A stretch of 64,000 bases of DNA, from contig CAIXZH010000004.1 of the NCBI GenBank assembly GCA_903923905.1, positions 1 through 64,000 of the forward strand. Reading direction: 5' to 3'. Below are positions 36,776-45,692 of the stretch, piece after piece (within the stretch, counting starts at the first letter, position 1; the number at the start of each line of letters is the position of its first letter). A program made the translations under genes and the position numbers. The notes beneath the pieces are model-generated. The model did not search any database, was not told the DNA's origin, and saw only the letters and a program-made list of their open reading frames with translations. The DNA comes from an uncultured Bacteroidia bacterium. GTDB taxonomy: Bacteria; Bacteroidota; Bacteroidia; Bacteroidales; Prolixibacteraceae.

Positions 36776-37585
36776 ATGGCAGCAAATAATGATATATTTT
36801 CAGAGGAATGGTGCCAATTGATCTTTGAGAAGAAAAACCTTGACTATGGAGCTTATGAGCTAAGGCAAAATTCTTCAAAACGGCAATTCTGGGCTTTGGT
36901 TATTGCAATTGTTTTTTTTGTTCTTGGAGTTTCACTCCCGGTTCTTATAAAACAGATAATTCCGGAAACTAAGGAAAAGGATGTGAGTGTGCGGATGATG
37001 ACCGATATAAAATTAGACAAACCCAAGGAAAATAACATTTTGAAAGAGCTCCCGCCGCCGCCGCCGCCTCTTTTACGTAACACCGTTAAGTTTACTCCGC
37101 CCGTAATAAAGCCGGATGAAATGGTTCAGGAAGAAGAGCAACCAATATCCCAAAAGGAAGCAGTAGAAACAAAATCAGCAATTAGCAATGTAACCTATGA
37201 TAAGGGAACTGATGATATAGCTGCTCCATTAGCTAATACAGCCACAAAAACGCAGATTACAGAGGAAGAAAAACCATTTGTCATTGTGGAGCAAATGCCT
37301 CAATTTCCTGGTGGAGAAAAGGAGATGATGAAGTTTATCAAAAACAATCTCCGTTACCCCTCTACGGCTATAGAAATGGGAATATCGGGCACTGTAACTT
37401 TAAACTTTGTGGTAGGTAAGGATGGTAGGATTACCCGCATTCATATAATTCGTGGAATTGGAGGCGGTTGTGATGAAGAAGCGGTCAGAATTTTAGAGAA
37501 AATGCCCCCCTGGAGTCCTGGCAGACAAGGTGGCATTGCCGTATTGGTCACTTATACGGTTCCTTTTAAATTTGTATTGCAGTAG
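36776..37585 (+). CDS. TonB energy transducer, first copy
   Basis: TonB links the proton-motive force to outer-membrane receptors. The 269 residues comprise a cytoplasmic start with YGAYELRQNSSKR, one transmembrane helix (about 37-58, LVIAIVFFVLGVSLPVLI), a Pro-rich periplasmic stretch (PPPPPLL near residue 95) and a C-terminal TonB domain (about 175-269: MPQFPGGEKEMMKFIKNNLRYP through GRQGGIAVLVTYTVPFKF). It is a paralogue of the gene at 40479, with the same start MAANNDIF and the same domain order. It is separated from exbB by 707 bases, unlike the second copy. Confidence 0.9.
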   Translation: MAANNDIFSEEWCQLIFEKKNLDYGAYELRQNSSKRQFWALVIAIVFFVLGVSLPVLIKQIIPETKEKDVSVRMMTDIKLDKPKENNILKELPPPPPPLLRNTVKFTPPVIKPDEMVQEEEQPISQKEAVETKSAISNVTYDKGTDDIAAPLANTATKTQITEEEKPFVIVEQMPQFPGGEKEMMKFIKNNLRYPSTAIEMGISGTVTLNFVVGKDGRITRIHIIRGIGGGCDEEAVRILEKMPPWSPGRQGGIAVLVTYTVPFKFVLQ

Positions 37586-38292
37586 ATGTTGATTTAAGGA
37601 TAAAATTCATTATTAAAGGGAAATTTATTTTCGGGCTTTCACTAATATTCCTTTATTCCGGTTGTTGGTTTTTAATTCATATTATTGACTTTCTGAATAA
37701 ATCAGAACCGATATAGAGTATTCCCATTTTAGGAATTGTGGGTTGATTCATCATAATAATGATTTCAAGGCTCTGATTTTAGTTCCTTGAGCTAAAAAAG
37801 GGGCACTTGATAACATTTGGCTAATCCGGTTCAAGATCACCTGAAAGCGTTAAATAGGCTGATATATTGATATTTGTTGAATATAATAGAATGTTAAAAT
37901 ATGTTAATATTTTAATTTTAAGGGATTTTTATTTTGCCCTCCCGATGTGAATTGAATTGGATTATTAATTTTGTCCACGAATTAGAGGAGAAGATATCTT
38001 TGAATCTTTTCAAGGTGCTGATCGTTGATCTTATTTTTTATCGTAAATTTGAGCCACTTAAAGGTCCTTTCTGATTAATTGTGAATTGGTCTTCTGAGGG
38101 TTCTTAAATTGCAAATTCTTAATGAGGTAACGCTTTAAAATAGGTTTGATTTTCAAACTGTTTTTGATCGGATTCTCGGGAATTGGAAGTTAATTAGTTG
38201 GTTATTAATAGTTTTTTTAACGATTTATTTATCGTTTTTAATTTTTCTCAAATATTTCTTAAACTTTCATTTAAACACTAGTAATTCAGAGT
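37586..38292. other. 707-bp AT-rich region carrying the exbB promoter and a long leader
   Basis: No gene can be supported. It includes a good promoter at 37970-38002, and from there about 280 bases of untranslated leader would precede exbB. Small inverted repeats occur in that leader (GTTTGA/TCAAAC at 38144-38158 and AACGAT/ATCGTT at 38219-38236), so a structured regulatory leader is possible. The bases 37586-37960 show no recognisable element. Confidence 0.45.
37970..38002 (+). promoter_or_regulatory. Promoter of the exbB operon
   Basis: TTTG at 37970-37973 and TATCTTTG at 37995-38002 are separated by 21 bases, a full match to TTTG-N19-21-TAnnTTTG. The exbB ATG lies 290 bases downstream, so the leader is unusually long. 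Confidence 0.6.
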
Positions 38293-39096
38293 ATGAAATC
38301 AAAAAATCGTTTTTTAAAGTTTCAAAGCGCTTTTTCAGCATTGGTAATACCGGTTTCGTTTATTATTGCGGAAATTGTATTTCATTTATTATTGGGCTCC
38401 GGCAGCCATTTTCAGGGAAACAGTAATGCTAATGCTCCCATTCCCGGTGATTTTCTTGGCGTTATTTACAAAGGCGGCTTTATTGTGCCTGTGATCATGA
38501 CTTTGTTATTGACTGTATTATCTTTTTCTCTTGAACGTTATTTCACCATCAATAAGGCTGGCGGAAAAGGTTCAGCAGTGAAATTTGTTGAGACAATCAA
38601 AACAAATCTTTCCAAGAATGACATTAATGCAGCAATAGCAGAATGTGACCGTTTTGAGGGTTCTATAGCCAGTGTATCAAGAGCTGCACTTCTGAAATAT
38701 CAGATGCTGGAGAAAGACACAACCATGACTAAGGAACAGAAGCTGCTTGATATCACCAAGAACATCGAGGAAGCGACTTCCCTTGAACTCCCAAGCCTGG
38801 AACAAAACCTCCCTATTTTGGCAACAATTTCTTCTATTGCTACCATGATGGGTCTTTTAGGAACTGTACTCGGGATGATCCGTTCTTTTGCTGCAATGGC
38901 GAATGCAGGAGCTCCTGACTCAGTTGCTTTATCAACAGGTATTTCGGAAGCTCTAATTAATACAGCCTTTGGTATTGGAACAGGTGCTCTTGCTGTAATT
39001 ATGTATAACTTCTACACCACAAAAATAGATAAGTTGACCTATTCGATTGATGAAGCAGGTTATAGTATCGTTCAAACATTTGCTGCAAAGCACTAA
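38293..39096 (+). CDS. exbB: MotA/TolQ/ExbB proton channel protein
   Basis: The 267 residues belong to the ExbB/TolQ family, the larger channel subunit of the TonB motor. The transmembrane segments are about 14-36, 62-84 (VPVIMTLLLTVLSFSLERYF) and the paired region 170-240 (NLPILATISSIATMMGLLGTVLGMIRSF; GISEALINTAFGIGTGALAVI), which carries the conserved pore residues. An extra hydrophobic N-terminus is usual for Bacteroidota ExbB. It is followed after 21 bases by exbD; together with the second exbD and tonB it forms one operon. Confidence 0.92.
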   Translation: MKSKNRFLKFQSAFSALVIPVSFIIAEIVFHLLLGSGSHFQGNSNANAPIPGDFLGVIYKGGFIVPVIMTLLLTVLSFSLERYFTINKAGGKGSAVKFVETIKTNLSKNDINAAIAECDRFEGSIASVSRAALLKYQMLEKDTTMTKEQKLLDITKNIEEATSLELPSLEQNLPILATISSIATMMGLLGTVLGMIRSFAAMANAGAPDSVALSTGISEALINTAFGIGTGALAVIMYNFYTTKIDKLTYSIDEAGYSIVQTFAAKH

Positions 39097-39117
39097 GATT
39101 ATAGATATCATATAATT

Positions 39118-39726
39118 ATGCCAAAAGTAAAAATTAAAAGGAAGAGCACGGCTATTGATATGACCGCGATGTGTGATGTTGCGTTCTTATTACTGACCTT
39201 CTTTATGCTTACCTCTAACTTTACGCAAAAAGAACCGGTGGCTGTTAATACACCTTCTTCAATTTCAGAGATTAAAATACCTGACCGGAATATCATATCC
39301 ATTTTGGTAGATGCAAAAGGAAAGGTATTCTTTGGAGCTGACGGACAAGAGAACCGGGTTAAACTGCTTACCAAAATGGGAGCTGCGTATAACATAACTT
39401 TCACTCCTGAAGAATTAAAGGAGTTTAGTTTGGTTAATAAGTTTGGAGTACCTATCACTGGCATGAAGAATTATTTATCGTTGGGGACCAAAGAACGGGA
39501 TATGTCGCAGTTCTCAATTGGCATTCCTTGTGATTCCCTCGATAACCAGTTTAAAAACTGGGTCAGTGTAGCCAGAAGTATCAACTCGGAATACCGGATT
39601 GCAATAAAGGCTGATCAGGCTACGACTTATCCGGTTATCAAAAAATTAATGGGTAGTCTGCAGGATATCAAGGAGAACAAGTATAACTTGCTCACAAGTC
39701 TTAAATTGTCAGCTGATTATGAATAA
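39118..39726 (+). CDS. exbD: ExbD/TolR biopolymer transport protein, first copy
   Basis: 202 residues with a basic N-terminus, a single transmembrane helix (about 18-38) containing the essential proton-carrying Asp in TAMCDVAFLLLTFFMLTSNF (Asp 20), and a periplasmic domain. The periplasmic part is longer than in enterobacterial ExbD (about 140 residues), as is typical for this phylum. It lies between exbB and a second, diverged exbD; paired ExbD genes are frequent in Bacteroidota and may form heterodimers. Confidence 0.9.
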   Translation: MPKVKIKRKSTAIDMTAMCDVAFLLLTFFMLTSNFTQKEPVAVNTPSSISEIKIPDRNIISILVDAKGKVFFGADGQENRVKLLTKMGAAYNITFTPEELKEFSLVNKFGVPITGMKNYLSLGTKERDMSQFSIGIPCDSLDNQFKNWVSVARSINSEYRIAIKADQATTYPVIKKLMGSLQDIKENKYNLLTSLKLSADYE

Positions 39727-39743
39727 CTGTAAACTTAAAATTC

Positions 39744-40358
39744 ATGTCTGAAGTAGCTCAAGATAATAATCAAGGAAAGAAAAAAGGCAAAACGAAGAAA
39801 ATGTCAACAAGGGTCGACTTTACCCCGATGGTTGACCTTGGGTTTTTGCTGATTACATTCTTCATGTTGGCAACAACGCTAAGTAAGCCTCAGACCATGG
39901 AGATTGCTATGCCTTCCAAAGATAAGATAAGTGACGAAGATCAAACGAAGATCAAAGCCTCCAGGGCTGTCACTATTCTTCTGGGTAAGGATAATAAGGT
40001 TTTTTACTATGAAGGTACCCGCGAAAATAATGTCGATCCTGTACTTGTTCAATCAGACTTTTCTCCAAAGGGAATCCGACAATTTCTGATTAAGAAGAAT
40101 TATGACATTATGGTCAAGGTTCGGGAACTTAAGGCGAAAAAGGTTTCTCAAAAGCTTTCTGATAAAGATTTTGAGAAGCAACGTGATGAGATCATTGCGG
40201 ATAAAAAGGCACCTATTATTCTGATCAAGGGTACCATTGAAAGTTCCTATAAGAATCTTATCGATGCGTTGGACGAGATGGCCATTTGTAATATTGGGCG
40301 TTATGCGATTGTGGATATCACACCTTTTGATTTGGATCTGATGTCGAAAAAGTTATGA
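39744..40358 (+). CDS. exbD: ExbD/TolR biopolymer transport protein, second copy
   Basis: 204 residues with a lysine-rich cytoplasmic N-terminus. One helix carries the conserved Asp in DFTPMVDLGFLLITFFMLAT (Asp 31), and a long periplasmic domain follows. Sequence similarity to the first ExbD is limited outside the helix, so the duplication is old. It starts 17 bases after the first exbD. The second tonB follows after 120 bases. Confidence 0.9.
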   Translation: MSEVAQDNNQGKKKGKTKKMSTRVDFTPMVDLGFLLITFFMLATTLSKPQTMEIAMPSKDKISDEDQTKIKASRAVTILLGKDNKVFYYEGTRENNVDPVLVQSDFSPKGIRQFLIKKNYDIMVKVRELKAKKVSQKLSDKDFEKQRDEIIADKKAPIILIKGTIESSYKNLIDALDEMAICNIGRYAIVDITPFDLDLMSKKL

Positions 40359-40478
40359 ATCTCATAATTTCACGAGCTACAAATTTGAAAAAGGTGAAAA
40401 TGTACGAGGCAAAAATCTCATATACGGATTCTATCTGACCTCAATTTAAAATTATTTACGGATGAAAATTGTATCCTA

Positions 40479-41273
40479 ATGGCAGCAAATAATGATATTT
40501 TTTCGAACGAATGGTGCGAACTGGTTTTTGAGGCCAAAAACCATGAGTATGGAGCTTTTGAACTGAGACAAAATTCCTCAAAAAGACATTTCAGAGCCTT
40601 ACTCATTGCCAGCGTATTTTTTGTTCTGTTTGTTTCAGCTCCGAGTTTAATCAAACAAATTTTTCCTAAAAATGTGGAGAAGGATGTTACCGTGAGGGTG
40701 CTTTCTAAGATTGAATTAGATAAGCCCAAGGAAAATATCCTTAAGGAAATTCCGCCACCTCCTCCACCTATGCGGAATACCATCAAGTTTACCCCTCCGG
40801 TGATTAAGCCCGATGAGCAGGTTCAGGAAGAGGAACAACCTAAATTGCAGAAGGAAGTTATAGAAACCAAAGCTGCAATCAGTAATGTCGCTTTTGATAA
40901 AGGGACAGATGATGTGGCAGCTCCGGTAGCGACACAGAAAATTACGGAAGAGGTTGAACAACCATTTGTCATCGTTGAACAGATGCCCCAATTCCCCGGA
41001 GGCGAAAAGGAGATGATGAAATTTATCAAAAACAACCTCAGATATCCCTCTCTTGCAGCGGAAAATGGTATTCAGGGTACTGTAATTGTCAATTTCGTTG
41101 TCGATCACGAAGGGAAAATTACCAGGATTAAAGTGGTTCGTGGTATTGGTGGCGGTTGCGACGAAGAAGCAATGAGGGTTCTGACTAAAATGCCGAACTG
41201 GAGCCCTGGCAGACAAGGTGGCAAGCCTGTATTGGTTAGCTATACTGTTCCTATTAAATATGTGTTGCAATAG
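40479..41273 (+). CDS. TonB energy transducer, second copy
   Basis: 264 residues with the same plan as the first TonB: a transmembrane helix (about 36-56), PPPPPP stretch near residue 90, and a C-terminal TonB domain (MPQFPGGEKEMMKFIKNNLRYP ... GRQGGKPVLVSYTVPIKY). Protein similarity to the first copy is high in the terminal domain, but synonymous sites differ widely, so this is an old duplication without recent gene conversion. Around the start codon, about 27 bases (TATCCTAATGGCAGCAAATA...) are the same in both genes. It lies after the two exbD genes in the same operon. Confidence 0.9.
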   Translation: MAANNDIFSNEWCELVFEAKNHEYGAFELRQNSSKRHFRALLIASVFFVLFVSAPSLIKQIFPKNVEKDVTVRVLSKIELDKPKENILKEIPPPPPPMRNTIKFTPPVIKPDEQVQEEEQPKLQKEVIETKAAISNVAFDKGTDDVAAPVATQKITEEVEQPFVIVEQMPQFPGGEKEMMKFIKNNLRYPSLAAENGIQGTVIVNFVVDHEGKITRIKVVRGIGGGCDEEAMRVLTKMPNWSPGRQGGKPVLVSYTVPIKYVLQ

Positions 41274-41285
41274 GAATTGGCCGAA

Positions 41286-41495
41286 ATGATCAGAAGAAAA
41301 CGGATTTTTCTCGGTTTTAAGTTTTTAATGGCCTTGGTCTATCTTTCACTGGGAGCAGTAATATTGTCATCCAACATGTTTCTGCTCCCGGTGAAAAATT
41401 CTGTAAGAATCTGTTTTGGTATTCTTTTGATACTTTATGGTTCTTTCAGAATTTATACTTTAGTATTTAATACCAAAAGTGATGAAACGAATTAG
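41286..41495 (+). CDS. Small membrane protein in the ton operon
   Basis: A 69-residue protein with two hydrophobic helices (about residues 11-30 and 38-60) and basic N-terminal residues MIRRKRIF. ATG 41286 is preferred to the in-frame TTG at 41277. It begins 12 bases after tonB and overlaps the PstS-like gene by 14 bases, so it belongs to the operon. No family is recognised. The position suggests a role in assembling or modulating the ton complex. Confidence 0.6.
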   Translation: MIRRKRIFLGFKFLMALVYLSLGAVILSSNMFLLPVKNSVRICFGILLILYGSFRIYTLVFNTKSDETN

Positions 41496-42420
41496 GCTCT
41501 TATTGTTTTTAGCCCTTTTAGTCGGTGGTTGTAAATTCTTTAAAGGTGATCCCTACCGAAATACCCCGACTACCGGAATGACAACAATAAGTACCGATGA
41601 GACATTCCGACCAATTATTGAAGCTGAATTGGACGTTTTCAAGGCGATTTATGGATATACGGAATTTAATGCAAAATATGTCCCTGAAAATGAAGCTTTT
41701 AACCAACTTATCAATGGCGATGTTCAGTTAATTTTCGCTTCAAGACCTCTCAGTAAAGTTGAAATAGCCATCCTGAATCAAAAGAAAATCTTTCCCAGGC
41801 AAACCAAGATTGCTACTGATGCGATTGCCTTAATCGTTTCCCCCAAAAGCAAGGATAGTCTGATCAGTGTAAATCAGATTAAAGACATTTTAACCGGTAA
41901 AATCGATAATTGGGATCAGATAAACCCGGGATCTAAAAGTGGTAAAATAACAGCGGTCTTTGATAACGACAAGTCAAGTATTATCAATTATCTGGTTGAC
42001 TCAATATGTGGTGGAAGATTAGTCAAGACCAACGTTTTTGCGCTCGAATTCAATCGCGATGTCATCGAATACACCAGTACCCATCCGGGAGTTCTTGGAT
42101 TTATTGGCACGAGCTGGATCAGTAATGCCAATGATTCTTTGCATCTCTCATTCCATAAAAGAATTAAAGTTATGTCTGTGAGTGATCATCCTCACCCGGA
42201 TTTAACCAATAGCTTTAAACCGTATCAAGCCTATATGGTTGACAAGGTTTATCCGCTGACAAGAGATATTTATATTGTCAATGCTGAGCCTCGTAATGGA
42301 TTGGTCACTGGTTTCTCCGCATTTGTTGCAAGCGACAAAGGGCAAAGGATAATTTTAAAATCCGGAGTTCTTCCAGCCATTGCCCCTACAAGGGTTGTCA
42401 ATATACGGAAGGATTTTTAG
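41482..42420 (+). CDS. PstS-like periplasmic substrate-binding lipoprotein
   Basis: 312 residues. The start MKRIRLLLFLALLVGGC is a lipoprotein signal with lipidated Cys 17. The rest matches the PBP/phosphate-binding fold: DVQLIFASRPLSKVEI; TDAIALIVSPKSKD; VNQIKDILTGKIDNWDQI; and a late GLVTGFSAFVASDKGQRIILKSG. No pstC, pstA or pstB genes lie nearby, so it is probably not part of a classical phosphate importer. In Bacteroidota such a gene is often found after exbD/tonB, followed by a TPR protein. It overlaps the previous gene by 14 bases, which indicates coupling. Confidence 0.82.
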   Translation: MKRIRLLLFLALLVGGCKFFKGDPYRNTPTTGMTTISTDETFRPIIEAELDVFKAIYGYTEFNAKYVPENEAFNQLINGDVQLIFASRPLSKVEIAILNQKKIFPRQTKIATDAIALIVSPKSKDSLISVNQIKDILTGKIDNWDQINPGSKSGKITAVFDNDKSSIINYLVDSICGGRLVKTNVFALEFNRDVIEYTSTHPGVLGFIGTSWISNANDSLHLSFHKRIKVMSVSDHPHPDLTNSFKPYQAYMVDKVYPLTRDIYIVNAEPRNGLVTGFSAFVASDKGQRIILKSGVLPAIAPTRVVNIRKDF

Positions 42421-42463
42421 TAAATTTTTAAAATTTCAAATTTCTAATATACAACATTGTAAA

Positions 42464-44194
42464 ATGAAACGTAGTTTATTCTCACTCCTCGGACTTCTTT
42501 TCGTAGTGGTTGGCGGTTTTGCTCAGCAAATCTCAAATCAGGGTTTATTTTATCTGGACGATCTTCAGTATCATCAGGCGCGTAGCTTTTTCCTTAACCG
42601 GTTAAAATCCTCCCCCGATGATGTCAGAACGCTCTGTTCATTAGGCGATACTTACCTATATTTGCAAAATCCGGATAGTGCCAGATTGTTGTATCAAAAA
42701 GCCTCAACAATTGATCCTAAATCCCCTTTTCCTTTGATAGGCCTTGGGAAGATTGCCCTTTTTAAAGGGGACCACACTGGCCAGCTGGATTTTTTTGAAA
42801 AAGCCAGACGATTGGATAAAAAAAATCCTGAAGTTTATTACGAAATCACCCAGGGGTGTTTCCAGTTTGCCAGGAAGGATACAGCTACCGGAAGCAGGTA
42901 TTTGGCCCAGGGGATCGAACTCAATTCAAAATATGCCCCTTTTCATATTGCATACGGCGATTATGAATCGATGCGCCACAGATATGGTGCTGCTTCAAAT
43001 GCTTATGATAGAGCAATATATTTCGATCCGAATTGTGCAATTGCCTATCGCAAGCTTGGGATTATACATACCCTGGCCCGTGCTTATCGCGAAGCTTTAA
43101 ATGCTTTGGAAAAATGTATTGAAATTAACCGCGATCAGATTTTGGTATATAAAAATCGCGGGGATTTATATTATGCCCTTGGCAGGTACCCGGAAGCAGA
43201 AAAAAGTTATCAGATCTACCTCGAAAGAGCAGAGATTACCTATGATGATAAGGAGCGGTTTGCAATCATCCTTTTCTTCAATAAAAAATATGCGGAATCT
43301 GCAAAACTGCTGGAGGAGGTTATGAAACAAAATTCTGATGAATCTGTACTGCTCCGAATCAGAGGTTATATTGCCTATGAAACCGGGGACTATGCAAACG
43401 GGGTTGAATACTTGGCAAAATTCTTTAAAATACACGATCCGGAGAAGAATATAACTTCAGACTTTGTCTATTATGGTCGTTTATTGCAAAAAGTGGGTAA
43501 AGATACCATGGCTATCAATAATTACAATAAGGCTTTGGTGCTTGATTCAACAAAGACTGAGATTTACGAAGACCTTGCCAAACTCTATGCCTCCAACAAG
43601 ATGCACAATGAGGCTGCCGCAGTCTATAAAAAGATGATTGCTAATGGGGCTGATAAAGTTAACACCTATTATTTAATTGGGAAAGAGTATTATTACCAAA
43701 GTGAAATCTATAATGTGAAGTACGATTCTTTAATGCGTATGCAGGAAACCAGTAAAATCCCTTTTGCTGACAGTGCAAGTGTTAAAGCTGCAAAATTCTT
43801 ATGTCTTCAAAAGGCAGATAGTGCGTTTACAAATGTTTCTGTGCTTAATCCGCAATATGCCGGAGGTTTTTGGTGGAAAGGGCGGATGCAATCCAGGCTT
43901 GATCCTGATGTACAAACAACTGTTGGAAAAGAGGCTTATGAAAAGGCACTGGCAATTTTTTCGGCAGGAGATTCTGTAAAGAACAGGAAAGCAATCATCG
44001 AATGTTATAAATATCTTGGCTCCTATTACTTCCTGAGCAGTGAAAGAATTGTTAAAACCGATAAGAAGGAGTCGGAAGTCTTAAAACAGACCTCGATCGA
44101 ATTTTGGCGGAAGATTCTTTTACTGGATCCTACTGATGCCCAGGCTTTGGACGTTTTCAAGAAACTAAAATTGCCGTTACCGACAGCCAATTAG
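42464..44194 (+). CDS. Exported TPR-repeat protein closing the ton operon
   Basis: 576 residues with a signal peptide (SLFSLLGLLFVVVGGFAQQ). ATG 42464 is preferred over the in-frame start at 42380, which overlaps the previous gene. The mature part is an array of tetratricopeptide repeats (for example ALNALEKCIEINRDQILVYKNRGDLYYALGRYPEAEKSY), which form helical protein-binding scaffolds. It follows the PstS-like lipoprotein by 43 bases and is the last gene before a double terminator. In the periplasm it could organise the TonB/ExbBD or cell-envelope complex; this is inferred from context. Confidence 0.82.
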   Translation: MKRSLFSLLGLLFVVVGGFAQQISNQGLFYLDDLQYHQARSFFLNRLKSSPDDVRTLCSLGDTYLYLQNPDSARLLYQKASTIDPKSPFPLIGLGKIALFKGDHTGQLDFFEKARRLDKKNPEVYYEITQGCFQFARKDTATGSRYLAQGIELNSKYAPFHIAYGDYESMRHRYGAASNAYDRAIYFDPNCAIAYRKLGIIHTLARAYREALNALEKCIEINRDQILVYKNRGDLYYALGRYPEAEKSYQIYLERAEITYDDKERFAIILFFNKKYAESAKLLEEVMKQNSDESVLLRIRGYIAYETGDYANGVEYLAKFFKIHDPEKNITSDFVYYGRLLQKVGKDTMAINNYNKALVLDSTKTEIYEDLAKLYASNKMHNEAAAVYKKMIANGADKVNTYYLIGKEYYYQSEIYNVKYDSLMRMQETSKIPFADSASVKAAKFLCLQKADSAFTNVSVLNPQYAGGFWWKGRMQSRLDPDVQTTVGKEAYEKALAIFSAGDSVKNRKAIIECYKYLGSYYFLSSERIVKTDKKESEVLKQTSIEFWRKILLLDPTDAQALDVFKKLKLPLPTAN

Positions 44195-44210
44195 GTTGAT
44201 AATATTATAT

Positions 44211-44252
44211 AATGGGCTATTCTGATTATACCATTAATCGGAATAGCCCATT
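44211..44252 (+). terminator. Long hairpin ending the ton operon
   Basis: The arms 44211-44228 and 44235-44252 are complementary with one mismatch (AATGGGCTATTC with GGAATAGCCCATT), 16 bases after the TPR stop, followed by T-rich sequence. Confidence 0.7.
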
Positions 44253-44270
44253 TACTTTTAGGGGAAATAG

Positions 44271-44304
44271 AAAGGGCTGATTCTCAAATGAAAATCAGCC
44301 CTTT
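44271..44304. terminator. Second hairpin, between the ton operon and tRNA-Phe
   Basis: AAAGGGCTGATT (44271-44282) pairs with AATCAGCCCTTT (44293-44304). A T-run follows on the plus strand, and a T-rich stretch follows on the minus strand, so it could terminate either transcript. It lies 25 bases past the 3' end of the tRNA gene. Confidence 0.6.
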
Positions 44305-44328
44305 TTGATAAGTTGCATTCTTAAGGTG

Positions 44329-44401
<73 letters not shown>

Positions 44402-44418
44402 TTGTTTTTGAACGCGTG

Positions 44419-44449
44419 GCAAAAGTAATCAAATTTTAAATACTTTTGC
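44419..44449. promoter_or_regulatory. Symmetric divergent -7 boxes for tRNA-Phe and the M16 peptidase
   Basis: GCAAAAGTA (44419-44427) and TACTTTTGC (44441-44449) form a perfect 9-base inverted repeat with a 13-base AT-rich spacer. Each arm contains TACTTTTG reading outward, a full TAnnTTTG match: leftward to the tRNA 5' end (18 bases from the box) and rightward to the peptidase ATG (19 bases). No TTTG box is seen at -33 on either side. Confidence 0.45.
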
Positions 44450-44467
44450 ATCTTGTTTAAACAAATT

Positions 44468-45688
44468 ATGAAATATTTTTCTGATCAATTGCCCAATGGA
44501 ATTAGGGTGGTTCACCAATTTGTGGATTCGCCGGTAGCCCATTGCGGAATCATTATAAACACCGGCTCACGCGACGAAGATTTGCAGGAACAAGGTCTTG
44601 CTCACTTTATTGAGCACACCATCTTCAAAGGTACTCTGAAGAGAAAGTCATTTCACATTTTGAGCCGGCTTGAAGATGTAGGGGGTGAACTGAATGCCTA
44701 TACCACCAAGGAGGAGACCGCCATACATGCCTCTTTTCTGGCAGAATACTATGAGCGAACTATGGAGCTTTTTAGCGATATCCTGATTAATAGTACATTC
44801 CCTGACCAGGAATTGAAAAAGGAGAAGGATGTTATTATTGATGAAATTAATTCATATAACGATTCTCCTTCTGAGTTAATCTTTGATGATTTTGAAGAGC
44901 TCATTTTTGAAGGGCATCCGATTGGCCGGAATATTTTGGGAACCCCTGAAAATGTCAGGGGATTTACCCGCGATGATATCCGTCGGTTTATGGACAGAAA
45001 TTATAATACTGACCAGATCGTGATTTGTTCGGTTGGCAATGTCTCCGGGAAACGTTTTTTTCATCTGGCACAGCGTTATTTCAGTCACTTCCCCGGAAAT
45101 CAGCGTTCGTTCTCCCGACCGAAATTTGTGGGTAATTCAGCCAAGACTAAAACAGTTGAAAAAGAGACCTTTCAATCTCATTGCCTGATCGGTGGGCTTG
45201 CTTACGATGTGTTTCATGCTGACCGAATAGGGTTGGTGTTACTTAATACTATTTTAGGGGGTCAATCGGGGAATTCGCGTCTTAACCTTGCCCTGCGTGA
45301 AAGAAACGGAATTGCCTATAATCTGGAATCCTCCTATACTGCCTATTCAGATACGGGAACAATTACGATTTATTTTGGAACTGACCAGGTAAATCTGGAA
45401 AAGGCAATATCGCTGATCAAACGTGAGATCATAATCCTTCAGGATCGGTTACTTGGCGGTATTCAGATCAGCAAAGCCAAGAAGCAGCTGGTCGGACAAT
45501 TGGCCATGTCGCAGGAAAACCATGAAGATTTGATGCTTACTCTTGGTAAAAGCTTCCTTACCTATAATAAAATGGACGGGCTAGATGTTATCTATAAAAA
45601 AATCAATGAGATAACTCCCACACAAATCCGGAATATCGCCAATGAAATTCTTGATTTTGGAAAATTGTCCATGTTGATCTATAAATAG
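44468..45688 (+). CDS. M16-family zinc peptidase (pitrilysin/MPP type)
   Basis: 406 residues. The inverted zinc motif HFIEH lies at residues 46-50, and a downstream Glu in EKDVIIDEINSY completes the metal site. Two M16 halves follow (NYNTDQIVICSVGN; HCLIGGLAYDVFHADRIGLVLLNTILGGQSGNSRLNLALRE). ATG 44468 is favoured over an in-frame start at 44453, which would overlap the probable transcription start. There is no signal peptide, so it would act in the cytoplasm on peptides. It is followed after 4 bases by the O-methyltransferase gene. Confidence 0.92.
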   Translation: MKYFSDQLPNGIRVVHQFVDSPVAHCGIIINTGSRDEDLQEQGLAHFIEHTIFKGTLKRKSFHILSRLEDVGGELNAYTTKEETAIHASFLAEYYERTMELFSDILINSTFPDQELKKEKDVIIDEINSYNDSPSELIFDDFEELIFEGHPIGRNILGTPENVRGFTRDDIRRFMDRNYNTDQIVICSVGNVSGKRFFHLAQRYFSHFPGNQRSFSRPKFVGNSAKTKTVEKETFQSHCLIGGLAYDVFHADRIGLVLLNTILGGQSGNSRLNLALRERNGIAYNLESSYTAYSDTGTITIYFGTDQVNLEKAISLIKREIIILQDRLLGGIQISKAKKQLVGQLAMSQENHEDLMLTLGKSFLTYNKMDGLDVIYKKINEITPTQIRNIANEILDFGKLSMLIYK

Positions 45689-45692
45689 AACG

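Noticed and set aside
40716-41270. A 184-codon open frame antisense to the second tonB
   Set aside because: It mirrors the coding strand of a well-supported tonB gene, has no family resemblance and no promoter; it is a shadow frame.
41482-42420. The PstS-like gene as part of a phosphate ABC importer
   Set aside because: pstC, pstA, pstB and phoU are all absent near by, and the gene is embedded in the ton operon.
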